A DNA stretch of 32,978 nucleotides from Gemmatimonadota bacterium (GTDB lineage Bacteria; Gemmatimonadota; Gemmatimonadetes; Gemmatimonadales; Gemmatimonadaceae): NCBI GenBank assembly GCA_025359135.1, contig JANYHJ010000226.1:1-32978 (forward strand). Reading direction: 5' to 3'. Below are positions 16,254 through 24,177 of this stretch, one piece after another. The translations under genes were made by a program, and so were the position numbers. The notes beneath the pieces are model-generated. The model did no database searches. It saw nothing but the letters and a program-made list of their open reading frames with translations, and had not been told where the DNA came from. How positions within the stretch are numbered: the first letter of the stretch is position 1; each line of letters opens with the position of its first letter.

Positions 16254-17609
16254 CTACTTGCGGAGCGGGTCCTTGTTGTGGACCCCCGGGAAGCGATCCG
16301 TGATCTTGGGCTCGTACTTTCGCTCGGCGTAGCCCGTGTAGATCTGCCGGGGACGGGCGATCTTCTGCTCCTTGTCGAGCAGCATCTCCTCCCACTGCGC
16401 CAGCCAGCCCGCCGTGCGCGCGACGGCAAAGAGCACGGTGAAGAAGTCGGTCGGGAACGCCATCGAGCGGTAGATCAGCCCGGTGTAGAAATCCACGTTC
16501 GGGTAGAGCTTCCGCTTGATGAAGTAGTCGTCGGAGAGCGCGATGCGCTCGAGCTCGAGGGCGATCTCGAGATCCTTGTCCATGCCGACCTGCGCGAACA
16601 CTTCATCGGCGAGCTTCTTCACGATCTTGGCGCGCGGATCGTAGCTCTTGTAGACGCGGTGGCCGAAGCCCATGAGCTTGGTCTCGCCCTTGCCGGTCTT
16701 CACCTGCTCGATGAAGGCCGGAATGTTCTTCGGGTGCTCGATCTCCTTGATCATGTGGAGCACCGCCTCGTTGGCTCCGCCGTGGAGCGGGCCGAACAAG
16801 GCCGCGATGCCGGCCGCGACCGCCGAGAACGGATCGACGTGGCTCGAGCCGACCGCACGCACCGCGTTGGTCGAGCAGTTCTGCTCGTGGTCCGCGTGGA
16901 GGATGAAGAGGATCTCGAGCGCCCGCGTGAAGACCGGGTTGGCCTCGTACTTGGGCTCCGACATGCGCGCCACCATCGAGAGGAAGTTCTCGACGTAGGT
17001 GAGGTCATTGTCGGGATAGATGATCGGCAGCCCCTTCGCGTGGCGGTACGCGAAGGCGGCGAGCGTCGGCAGCTTCGCGATCAGGCGGATCGTCGAGATG
17101 TTGCGCTGCTCGGGGTCGTGGATATCGTGCGCCTGCGGATAGAACGCGGAGAGCGCGGCCACCGACGAGCAGAGCATCGACATCGGATGCGCGTCATACC
17201 GGAACCCCTCGAGGAACCGCTTGACGTTCTCGTGCACGTACGTGTGGTACGTGATGTGGTGCACCCACTCGTTGTATTCGGTCTGCGTCGGCAGCTCGCC
17301 ATGGCGCAGCAACCACGCCACCTCGAGGAAGGTGCTCTTCTCGGCGAGCTGCTCGATCGGATAACCGCGATAGCGCAGGATGCCGTTGTCGCCGTCGATG
17401 TACGTGATCGCGCTGCGGCACGAGGCGGTGTTGAGGAACGCCGGGTCGTACGCGCGCAGCCCGGTCTCGTCGCCCGGACCCTTGAGTTGCAACAGGTCGT
17501 TCGCGCGGATCGTCCCTTCGGTGATCGGCAACGTGAACACCTTGCCGGTGCGATTGTCCTTGACCTCGAGGCTGTCGACCGAGGACGTGGGGGCTGCCGT
17601 CTGGCTCAT
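16254..17609 (-). CDS. gltA: Citrate synthase
   Basis: This 451-residue enzyme condenses acetyl-CoA and oxaloacetate to citrate, the entry step of the TCA cycle. Catalytic residues are all visible: His241 in H-A-D-H-E-Q-N-C-S-T, His276 in G-P-L-H-G-G-A-N-E-A, and Asp373 in P-N-V-D-F-Y-T-G. The M-G-F-G-H-R-V-Y segment contributes substrate-binding Arg. The length and N-terminal beta region fit the long hexameric type II enzymes of Gram-negative bacteria. The start at 17609 is supported by GGAGA seven bases upstream, one of the few good ribosome-binding sites here; a GTG one codon earlier is the alternative. It lies inside a polysaccharide locus on the opposite strand, and the VanZ gene follows after 3 bp. 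A possible -10, TAGATT, lies at 17653-17648. Confidence 0.97.
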   Translation of the reverse strand: MSQTAAPTSSVDSLEVKDNRTGKVFTLPITEGTIRANDLLQLKGPGDETGLRAYDPAFLNTASCRSAITYIDGDNGILRYRGYPIEQLAEKSTFLEVAWLLRHGELPTQTEYNEWVHHITYHTYVHENVKRFLEGFRYDAHPMSMLCSSVAALSAFYPQAHDIHDPEQRNISTIRLIAKLPTLAAFAYRHAKGLPIIYPDNDLTYVENFLSMVARMSEPKYEANPVFTRALEILFILHADHEQNCSTNAVRAVGSSHVDPFSAVAAGIAALFGPLHGGANEAVLHMIKEIEHPKNIPAFIEQVKTGKGETKLMGFGHRVYKSYDPRAKIVKKLADEVFAQVGMDKDLEIALELERIALSDDYFIKRKLYPNVDFYTGLIYRSMAFPTDFFTVLFAVARTAGWLAQWEEMLLDKEQKIARPRQIYTGYAERKYEPKITDRFPGVHNKDPLRK

Positions 17610-17752
17610 CACCAAGTCTCCATCAGGAATGGAAATGCGTTGCGCAAAATCTACTGCTCGCACGCGCCGCGAGGGACGCCGACGGTCGCGTGCGTGGGCC
17701 TGTCCGGGGGTGTTGCCCGCGGGGCGCGCCATGTACGTGTCACGGGCCGGGC

Positions 17753-17760
17753 GTTAGGAT
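17753..17760 (+). promoter_or_regulatory. Possible -10 element upstream of the export gene
   Basis: GTTAGGAT includes TAGGAT (TAnnnT form), 42 bases before the ATG at 17802, in the 192-bp divergent region shared with gltA. No convincing -35 is present. The same GTTAG core recurs in other intergenic regions of the window. The rest of this gap shows nothing recognisable. Confidence 0.3.
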
Positions 17761-17801
17761 TGACCATCGGCTCGCCGTCCCTCGACTCATCCCACATCGG
17801 C

Positions 17802-18608
17802 ATGCATCGACTCCTTCGACACGGGGCGCGCGCTGTGGCGTGCCTGCTCCTCCTCGCCCCCGCCGCCATCCAGGCTCAGGTGGCACAGCGCTCGGTCCGC
17901 GAGGAGGCGCGTCGCGCCACCGCGACCCGCGACGAGCTCGAGGCCATGGCCGCCGAAGCCGAGCTGATCGCCTCAGCCCCCGGCACCTCCGTCCAGACGC
18001 GGCGCGACAAGTCGACCGACGCGGCGGCCCTCCGGGAACGGCTGCGCTCCGGCGACTTCCAGCCCGGCGACCGGATTGTGCTGCGCATCACGGGCGACCC
18101 CAACTTCCCGCCCATCGACACGCTCACCGTGCGCCCCGGCGGCGTGCTGCAGATCGATCGACTCGGCGAAATCCCGATCCGCGGCGTGCTGCGCGCCGAG
18201 CTCCCGGCGCACATGAAGCGCGAGGTCACCAAGATCGTGCGCGGCGCGGGGGTGCAGGCCACCTCGGTCGTGCGCATCGGCACGTTCGGACAGATCCAGC
18301 GCCCCGGCTTCTACGAATTCCCGTCGGAGGGACTCCTCAACGAAGTCCTGATGCGCGGGGGCCTCGCCATCGACTCCGACCAGCACAACGTCACGGTCAG
18401 TCGCGGCGGCCTCGAGATCTGGAACCGGCAGTCCATCGACGTCGCGCTGCAGGAAGGCATCACGATCGACCAGCTCGGCCTGCGCGGCGGCGACCAGATC
18501 CTCGTCGGCATGAAGACCCAGATGAACTCGCAGACCATCATCCAGTACCTGATGCTCGGCTTCCAGATCATCAATATGGGATTGCTGATCGCGACGCGAG
18601 TCCACTAG
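17802..18608 (+). CDS. Wza-like polysaccharide export protein (outer-membrane OPX family)
   Basis: This 268-residue protein has a cleavable signal peptide (about 1-26, ending A-A-I-Q-A-Q) and no lipobox. A charged helical linker follows. A poly-export domain begins near residue 78 with L-R-S-G-D-F-Q-P-G-D-R-I-V-L-R-I and continues through T-L-T-V-R-P-G-G-V-L-Q-I-D-R-L-G-E-I-P-I-R-G. An SLBB-type beta-grasp segment (G-Q-I-Q-R-P-G-F-Y-E-F-P) comes next. The last 24 or so residues (Q-T-I-I-Q-Y-L-M-L-G-F-Q-I-I) form one hydrophobic helix, matching the place of the C-terminal helix that builds the Wza outer-membrane barrel. It would export the polymer made by the downstream genes. It is shorter than Wza (about 380) and has one SLBB unit rather than two. 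The GT gene begins 4 bp after its stop. Confidence 0.88.
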   Translation: MHRLLRHGARAVACLLLLAPAAIQAQVAQRSVREEARRATATRDELEAMAAEAELIASAPGTSVQTRRDKSTDAAALRERLRSGDFQPGDRIVLRITGDPNFPPIDTLTVRPGGVLQIDRLGEIPIRGVLRAELPAHMKREVTKIVRGAGVQATSVVRIGTFGQIQRPGFYEFPSEGLLNEVLMRGGLAIDSDQHNVTVSRGGLEIWNRQSIDVALQEGITIDQLGLRGGDQILVGMKTQMNSQTIIQYLMLGFQIINMGLLIATRVH

Positions 18609-18612
18609 CGGC

Positions 18613-19728
18613 ATGGCGCTCGCGCTCGTCGTGACGGGCGCCGGTCTGCTCCTTGTCACGTGGGGGCTCTATCCGCTGGTGGTGTTGCTGCTCGCGAGAC
18701 TGCTCACGCGTCGTCCGGCCGCGCCGCCCTCGCCGTGGCCGAGCGTGACGGCACTGCTCGCGGCGCGGGAAGCGCCGGCCGTCATCGATCGTCGCGTGCG
18801 CAGCTGGCTGGCGTCGGACTACGCCGGCCCGCTCGACGTCGTGGTTGCACTCGATCCCGCGGTCACCGACCGCTGGACCCCTGCGCCTGACATCGCCGGC
18901 CGCGCACGCGTCGTGGCCGGCGACGCGCCCGGTGGCAAGTGCGCGAATCTCAACGCGGCCGAACGCGTGGCCACCGGCTCGGTACTGGTCCTGGGCGACG
19001 CGCACCAGCTGTTCGAACCCGACGCCATCCGCGTCCTCGTCACGGCGCTCGGCGATCCCGGAGTCGGCGCTGCGGGTGGCCAGCTCGAAATTCCTGGCGG
19101 CAGCGTGGGGCTCGTCTCGCGCCTCTACTGGAACTACGAGCGCGCCCTGCGTGCGAACGAAGCCCTGCTCCATTCGACCATCGGTGTGTCCGGCTCCATC
19201 TACGCGATCCGCCGCGCCCTCTGGGTGCCGCTGCCGACGGGGCTCATCCTCGATGACCTCTACGTGCCGATGCGACTCGTGCTCGGCGGGCATCGCGTCG
19301 CGTTCGAGCGTGGAGCCAAGGCCACCGAGACCCGCAGCGTCGGCGTGTCGCAGGAATTCCGGCGCAAGGTGCGCACGCTCACGGGCAACTACCAGCTCTG
19401 CGCCTGGCTGCCGGCCGTCATCGTGCCCGTGCGCAATCCGGTGTGGCTCCAGTTCGTGCTGCACAAGCTCGCGCGGCTCACCACGCCGTTCGCCCTGCTC
19501 GCTTGCGTGGTGGGTGCGCTGCTGCTCGTGCCGCGGAACTTCGCGCTCTTGACCCTCGCGACTGCGGCCGTGTTGACGCCGGTGATCGTGGCCTCCCCCG
19601 ACCCGCTTTCGCGACGCCTGCGTGGTGGCGCCGGATCGCTCGGGGCCCTGCTCGCGGCACCGATCGTGGCGCTCGGCAACGCCCTTCGGGGACGCTGGGA
19701 CGTGTGGCAACCCCATGCACGGGGCTGA
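18613..19728 (+). CDS. Membrane-bound GT2-like glycosyltransferase with unusual N-terminal motifs
   Basis: This 371-residue enzyme has one N-terminal helix (about 5-28) and two or three C-terminal ones (about 275-355), like poly-GlcNAc or hyaluronan synthase relatives. The GT2 core shows G-G-K-C-A-N-L-N-A-A, a D-A-H-Q in the place of the D-x-D or D-A-N motif, G-V-S-G-S-I-Y-A-I-R-R, I-L-D-D-L-Y-V-P-M-R as the E-D-D-L-like catalytic base segment, and E-F-R-R-K-V-R-T-L-T-G-N-Y-Q as the Q/R-x-x-R-W-like region. The first half is eroded: the usual A-Y-N-E-E and S-D-G-S-T-D motifs read A-R-E-A-P and L-D-P-A-V-T-D. It may still be active, or act as a partner subunit. It starts 4 bp after the export gene. 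Confidence 0.82.
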   Translation: MALALVVTGAGLLLVTWGLYPLVVLLLARLLTRRPAAPPSPWPSVTALLAAREAPAVIDRRVRSWLASDYAGPLDVVVALDPAVTDRWTPAPDIAGRARVVAGDAPGGKCANLNAAERVATGSVLVLGDAHQLFEPDAIRVLVTALGDPGVGAAGGQLEIPGGSVGLVSRLYWNYERALRANEALLHSTIGVSGSIYAIRRALWVPLPTGLILDDLYVPMRLVLGGHRVAFERGAKATETRSVGVSQEFRRKVRTLTGNYQLCAWLPAVIVPVRNPVWLQFVLHKLARLTTPFALLACVVGALLLVPRNFALLTLATAAVLTPVIVASPDPLSRRLRGGAGSLGALLAAPIVALGNALRGRWDVWQPHARG

Positions 19729-19729
19729 G

Positions 19730-19756
19730 GCGTGCCGCTCAGGCGTCGGGGCACGC
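19730..19756 (+). terminator. Hairpin just after the membrane GT gene
   Basis: A perfect 7-bp stem GCGTGCC/GGCACGC with a 13-base loop begins two bases after the stop at 19728. It is followed by gaattgcttcg, with no T run. It may partly terminate or stabilise the upstream message in the 110-bp gap before the heparinase-like gene; nothing else is recognisable in that gap. Confidence 0.3.
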
Positions 19757-19838
19757 GAATTGCTTCGTGGTGCAGCGTCATGAACTCCATTTCAACACGC
19801 GTCCCGAGCGAGGCCCGACACCCGGCCGGCGGCGCCTG

Positions 19839-22202
19839 ATGCGCCCGCTCGACGTGCTGCAGCGTCTTCGCGGCCGCTCACCTCGCGAACTCGCCGAACG
19901 CGGGACGCAGGCCGCGCGCCTCGTGCTCGAGCGGGCGGGGTTCGGCGCCGACATCGGGCTGCAGACCGCTCGGCAGGCGCTCGGCGAGTTGCGCGATCTC
20001 TCGGGACAACCGTTCGCGACGCGCGAAGCGGCGCATGCCGCGCTCACTTTACCCGCGGCGCATCGCCTCGTACCCGGACTTTCCAACCGCGCTGCGACGA
20101 TCGCTGCCGTGGAAGCAGCGGACCCGACCGCGCGTGCGCGGTGCCTGCGAGCGGCCGAACGACTCGCGGCCGGCAAGTTCGACCTGCTCGGCTTCGAGGG
20201 CCTCTCGTGGGGTGTTCCGCTCGATTGGCACCTCGATCCCGTGTCGGGGCGACGTGCACACGCCGACCATTGGAGCCAGGTACCGTTTCTCGACCACGCC
20301 GCGACCGGCGACCACAAGGTCATCTGGGAGGTCAATCGCCATCAGTGGCTCGTGACGCTCGCGCAGGCCTGGTGGTTCACCGAGGACGAGCGCTGGGCGG
20401 AACTCGCGCTGGGTCACATCGATCACTGGATCGCCGAGAATCCGTCGAAGCAGGGCATCAACTGGGCGAGCAGCCTCGAGATCGCGTTCCGCTCGGTTTC
20501 GTGGATCTGGACGCTGCAACTCCTGCATGGTAGCCGCGCCCTCACGCCGGAACGCCACGTGCGCACACTCGGCGTGCTCGCGCAGGGCGCGCGTCACGTC
20601 GAGCACAACCTCTCGACCTGGTTCAGCCCGAACACCCACCTCACGGGTGAGGCGCTGGCGCTCTTCTCGATCGGCTGCGGCGTGCCTGCACTTCGTGACG
20701 CTGCGCGCTGGCGCTCTCTCGGTGGCGAGATCCTCGCCGAGTGGATTCCGCAACACGTGCTCGGCGACGGCACGTACGTCGAGCAATCCACCTGGTATGC
20801 GCGCTACACGGCCGACTTCCTCGTGCATGGCATCGTCATCGGTGAACACGCCGGCGCGCCGATCGCCGGTGCGCGCGAAGCGCTCGACCGGATCGCGACG
20901 TTCCTGTTGAGCGTGATGTGTCCCGACGGCAGCTATCCGCTGATCGCCGACGACGACGGTGGCCGCTGGGATTTCCTCGACGCACGGCCCGCCACGTCGT
21001 TGCAGTCGACACTTGCCAGCGCCGCCGCGCTCACGGGCCGCGCCGACCTCGCGTGGGGCGGCGGCCCAGCCGGCGACGAGCCCTGCTGGCTGCTCGGCGC
21101 CGCGTCCAGCACGGCCACCGGAAGGGTGGAACCGCCCAGCTTCGGTTCGCGCGCCTTCCCGGATGGCGGCGTGTACGTGATGCGTGACGGCTGGCGCGAG
21201 GCCGCGTCTTTCGCGGTGATCGACTGCGGACCACACGGATTCCGGAATGCGGGCCACGCGCACGCCGACCTGCTGAGCATCGACCTGACCCTGCGCGGGC
21301 GCCCGTTCCTGCGCGATCCCGGCACCTACACCTACACGGCGTCGGCCGAGGCGCGCGACGACTTTCGCGCGGCGGCCTCTCACGCGACGGTGACGGTCGA
21401 CGGCCACGGCTCGGCGACGCCGTCCGGCCCGTTCACGTGGGCCTCGCGTCCGACGTTCGCGGAGGCGCGGTTGATCGTGCGCCCCGCTGCCGACGCGTTA
21501 CTTGGGCGCCACGACGGCTTCGCCTCGCTCCCGGGTGCTCCCGCGCATCGTCGCGCCGTGGTGCGCGCTCGCGGCGACTACTGGCTGATTCTCGATGAAC
21601 TCAGCGGCCAGGGTTCGCACGAACTCGAGGTGCACCTGCCGCTCGCGGCGGGACTCACCGCGGATGCGGCCAGTGGGGAGGTGCGCAGGGACGGCACCCT
21701 CGTCGCGCGCATGCAGTCGGCCGACTCGCCGAGCCGCTGGCGCGCGTGCGCCGCCTGGCAGTCGCGCGCGTACGGACATCGTGAAGCGAGCACGACGCTC
21801 TCGCTTGCCAGTCGCGCAGAGGGACACCAACTCGTGGCCACCGTGATCGCGCCGGCAGATGCCGTCGTCGTCACGGTGGAGCGCGCCGGTGCCCATACCA
21901 TCACGGTGCGTGGCGAGTCGTGGACCGATCAGGTGGTGCTGGCGGCCAATGGGCGCACCGTGCTGGACGACCTCGAGGTGCACGCGGCGTTCGCCTGGAT
22001 TCGGCGTGACGCCAGCTCGGGGCGCCTCGTGGCGGCAATGATGCTCGACGCCACCCATCTTTCGCTCCACGGCACGCCATACTTCGTGGCCGCTGGCCCG
22101 GTCCGTCTCGCGGCCATCGACTCGGATGCGGCGCCCGATGGCAACGGATGGACCGCTGCGGCGCTCGCGTCCGCTGGCGCCGGAACGATGGCAACTCATT
22201 GA
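19839..22202 (+). CDS. Heparinase II/III-family protein (putative polyuronate lyase)
   Basis: This 787-residue protein has an alpha/alpha-toroid N-terminal half (about 1-400) and a beta-sandwich C-terminal half, as in heparinase II/III and PL15/PL17-type alginate lyases. Likely catalytic positions are N-T-H-L-T-G-E (Asn and His near 265-270), Y-V-E-Q-S-T-W-Y-A-R-Y (Tyr near 310-320), and G-H-A-H-A-D-L-L-S-I-D in the sandwich. Together they supply the neutraliser, base and acid of beta-elimination at uronic acids. The N terminus R-L-R-G-R-S-P-R-E-L-A-E-R-G is typical of the polysaccharide-locus version and has no signal peptide. It may therefore act in the cytoplasm on lipid-linked or imported uronate chains, or leave by another route. 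The ATG at 19839 is chosen because upstream in-frame sequence reads into the GT gene. It is 16 bp ahead of the first amidotransferase. Confidence 0.85.
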   Translation: MRPLDVLQRLRGRSPRELAERGTQAARLVLERAGFGADIGLQTARQALGELRDLSGQPFATREAAHAALTLPAAHRLVPGLSNRAATIAAVEAADPTARARCLRAAERLAAGKFDLLGFEGLSWGVPLDWHLDPVSGRRAHADHWSQVPFLDHAATGDHKVIWEVNRHQWLVTLAQAWWFTEDERWAELALGHIDHWIAENPSKQGINWASSLEIAFRSVSWIWTLQLLHGSRALTPERHVRTLGVLAQGARHVEHNLSTWFSPNTHLTGEALALFSIGCGVPALRDAARWRSLGGEILAEWIPQHVLGDGTYVEQSTWYARYTADFLVHGIVIGEHAGAPIAGAREALDRIATFLLSVMCPDGSYPLIADDDGGRWDFLDARPATSLQSTLASAAALTGRADLAWGGGPAGDEPCWLLGAASSTATGRVEPPSFGSRAFPDGGVYVMRDGWREAASFAVIDCGPHGFRNAGHAHADLLSIDLTLRGRPFLRDPGTYTYTASAEARDDFRAAASHATVTVDGHGSATPSGPFTWASRPTFAEARLIVRPAADALLGRHDGFASLPGAPAHRRAVVRARGDYWLILDELSGQGSHELEVHLPLAAGLTADAASGEVRRDGTLVARMQSADSPSRWRACAAWQSRAYGHREASTTLSLASRAEGHQLVATVIAPADAVVVTVERAGAHTITVRGESWTDQVVLAANGRTVLDDLEVHAAFAWIRRDASSGRLVAAMMLDATHLSLHGTPYFVAAGPVRLAAIDSDAAPDGNGWTAAALASAGAGTMATH

Positions 22203-22218
22203 TGACGGTCACGACCTG

Positions 22219-24135
22219 ATGTGCGGCATTTGCGGCATGGTGATTCCCCGCGCGACGGGGGCCGAGGTTGCGCCTGCGCTCATCGAGCGGATGCGCGACA
22301 CGCTCGTGCATCGCGGTCCCGACGGCGCGGGTCTCCACGTGGGCCCCGGCGTCGGGCTCGGTCACCGGCGCCTGAGCATCATCGACGTGGCGCACGGCGC
22401 GCAGCCGATGCATGGCGGCGAGGGGCACCTGCACATCGTCTACAATGGCGAAGTGTTCAACCACCCCGTGCTGTCGGCCGAGCTGCAGCTGCAGGGCGTG
22501 CGCTACGACACGCACTGCGACACCGAGACCGTGCTGCACATGTACGAGCGCGAGGGACGCGACGCCGTGCGGAAGCTGCGCGGCATGTTCGCGATCGCGA
22601 TCTGGGACGACCGCACCCACACGCTCTTCCTCGCCCGCGATCGCTTCGGCGTGAAGCCCGTCTACTACCATCTCGCCGGCGATGGCACGCTCGTCTTCGG
22701 GTCGGAGATCAAGGCGGTGCTGGCCTCCGGGCTCGTGCGACCGGCGCTCAACGAGGCGATGCTCCCCGACTACCTCGCGAACCACGCGCCCTCGGGCAAC
22801 GAGACGATGTTCGCCGGCGTCCTCCGGCTTCCGCCCGGGCATACGCTCACCTGGCAGGACGGCAAGGTGAGCATCGAGCGCTATTGGGAGCTGCACTACA
22901 CGAAACCCGTCCAGGTGCGCAGCGAGGCGGATCTCGTCGCGGAATTCCGCGAGCGGTTCCGCGAGGCCGTGCGCGTCCGCCTCATGTCCGACGTGCCGCT
23001 CGGGATGTTCCTCTCGGGCGGCATCGACTCGGCGGCCATCACGGCCATGATGAGCACGATGGTGAGCGATCCGATCAAGACCTTCTCCGTGGCCTTCGCG
23101 GAGCGCGAGGCGAACGAGCTCTACTACGCGCGGCTCGTCTCCACCCGCTACAAGACCGACCACCACGAAGTGGTCGTGTCACCGCGCGACTTCCTCGACG
23201 CGATCCCGAAGCTCGTCTGGCACGAGGACGAGCCCATGGCGCACCCGTCGAGCGTGGCGCTGCACTTCGTTTCGAAGCTCGCGGCCGAGCGCGTCAAGGT
23301 CGTGCTCACCGGCGAGGGCTCGGACGAAATGCTCGCCGGGTACGGTCGCTACGCCAAGACGACGTGGAACCTGGCGTGGGGCGAGCGGCTCGCGGCGCTC
23401 GGGCCCCTGCGTGGTGCACTGCGCGGCGCGCTCGGTGCACTCACGGGCGGCACGAGCTTCGGCGCCAAGCTCTCGCGCACGTTCCTCATGCGCGAGAGCG
23501 GGCTGGATGCGCTCTACTTCGACAACTTCGCCGTGTTCGATCGTGCGCGGCAACATGCCATGCTGGCGCCCGCGCTGCGCGACCGGCTCGCGAGCGTCGA
23601 CCCGTATGCCGCCGCGCACGTCGCGCTGCGCGAGACCGACGCGACGACCCTCATCGACCGCTTGCTCGCCGCCGACGTCCGCACGTATCTGCACGAGCTG
23701 CTCATGAAGCAGGACCAGATGAGCATGTCGGCGTCGATCGAGAGCCGCGTGCCGTTCCTCGACCACCCGCTGGCCGAATGGGTGGCGGCGTTGCCCATGG
23801 AAATGAAGATCCGCGGCGACACGACCAAGCGCATCCTGCGCGAAGCGGTGCGCGACATGCTGCCGCCCGAAATCCTCTCGCGCGGCAAGATGGGCTTCCC
23901 CGTGCCGTTCGGTTCGTGGATGCGGGGACCGCATGCCAACGTGGTGCAGGAATTCGTGCTGGGTGATCGCGCGCGCGCGCGCGGCCTGTTTTCCATTGAA
24001 CCGGTCAAGGTCATTTGCGCGGCGCATGCACACGGCGCCGATCACGGCGAGCGGTTGTGGGCGCTGGTGAATTTCGAGATCTGGCAGCGCATCTTCCTCG
24101 ACGGCGAGGATCCGTCGTCGGTGCGCGTGCCGTAA
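22219..24135 (+). CDS. Asparagine-synthetase-like glutamine amidotransferase (first copy)
   Basis: This 638-residue AsnB-family enzyme has an N-terminal class II glutaminase with Cys2 as nucleophile after Met removal (M-C-G-I-C-G), H-R-G-P-D-G-A-G, H-R-R-L-S-I-I-D and Y-N-G-E-V-F-N. The C-terminal synthetase has the ATP pyrophosphatase loop S266-G-G-I-D-S271, G-E-G-S-D-E-M-L near 365, and S-R-V-P-F-L-D-H. It activates a carboxylate with ATP and amidates it with ammonia from glutamine. The true substrate could be aspartate, but in polysaccharide loci relatives such as WbpS are thought to amidate uronic-acid carboxyls. The next gene makes a uronic-acid precursor, which supports that role here (inference). 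The start is fixed by the need for Cys at position 2. Confidence 0.9.
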   Translation: MCGICGMVIPRATGAEVAPALIERMRDTLVHRGPDGAGLHVGPGVGLGHRRLSIIDVAHGAQPMHGGEGHLHIVYNGEVFNHPVLSAELQLQGVRYDTHCDTETVLHMYEREGRDAVRKLRGMFAIAIWDDRTHTLFLARDRFGVKPVYYHLAGDGTLVFGSEIKAVLASGLVRPALNEAMLPDYLANHAPSGNETMFAGVLRLPPGHTLTWQDGKVSIERYWELHYTKPVQVRSEADLVAEFRERFREAVRVRLMSDVPLGMFLSGGIDSAAITAMMSTMVSDPIKTFSVAFAEREANELYYARLVSTRYKTDHHEVVVSPRDFLDAIPKLVWHEDEPMAHPSSVALHFVSKLAAERVKVVLTGEGSDEMLAGYGRYAKTTWNLAWGERLAALGPLRGALRGALGALTGGTSFGAKLSRTFLMRESGLDALYFDNFAVFDRARQHAMLAPALRDRLASVDPYAAAHVALRETDATTLIDRLLAADVRTYLHELLMKQDQMSMSASIESRVPFLDHPLAEWVAALPMEMKIRGDTTKRILREAVRDMLPPEILSRGKMGFPVPFGSWMRGPHANVVQEFVLGDRARARGLFSIEPVKVICAAHAHGADHGERLWALVNFEIWQRIFLDGEDPSSVRVP

Positions 24136-24140
24136 GTCGG

Positions 24141-24149
24141 TGCTACCCT
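24141..24149 (+). promoter_or_regulatory. Possible extended -10 before the dehydrogenase gene
   Basis: TGCTACCCT fits the extended -10 form TGnTAnnnT and lies 28 bases before the ATG at 24178, in the 42-bp gap. No -35 is visible. It could add an internal promoter for the sugar-nucleotide gene. Confidence 0.2.
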
Positions 24150-24177
24150 CTCTTCATCCTTTCACTGGATTGGAATC

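Noticed and set aside
16137..17801. Long plus-strand open frame continuous with the export gene and antisense to citrate synthase, suggesting a fusion protein
   Set aside because: The first 555 codons have shadow-frame composition, and a signal peptide begins at the ATG at 17802, so the real export protein starts there.
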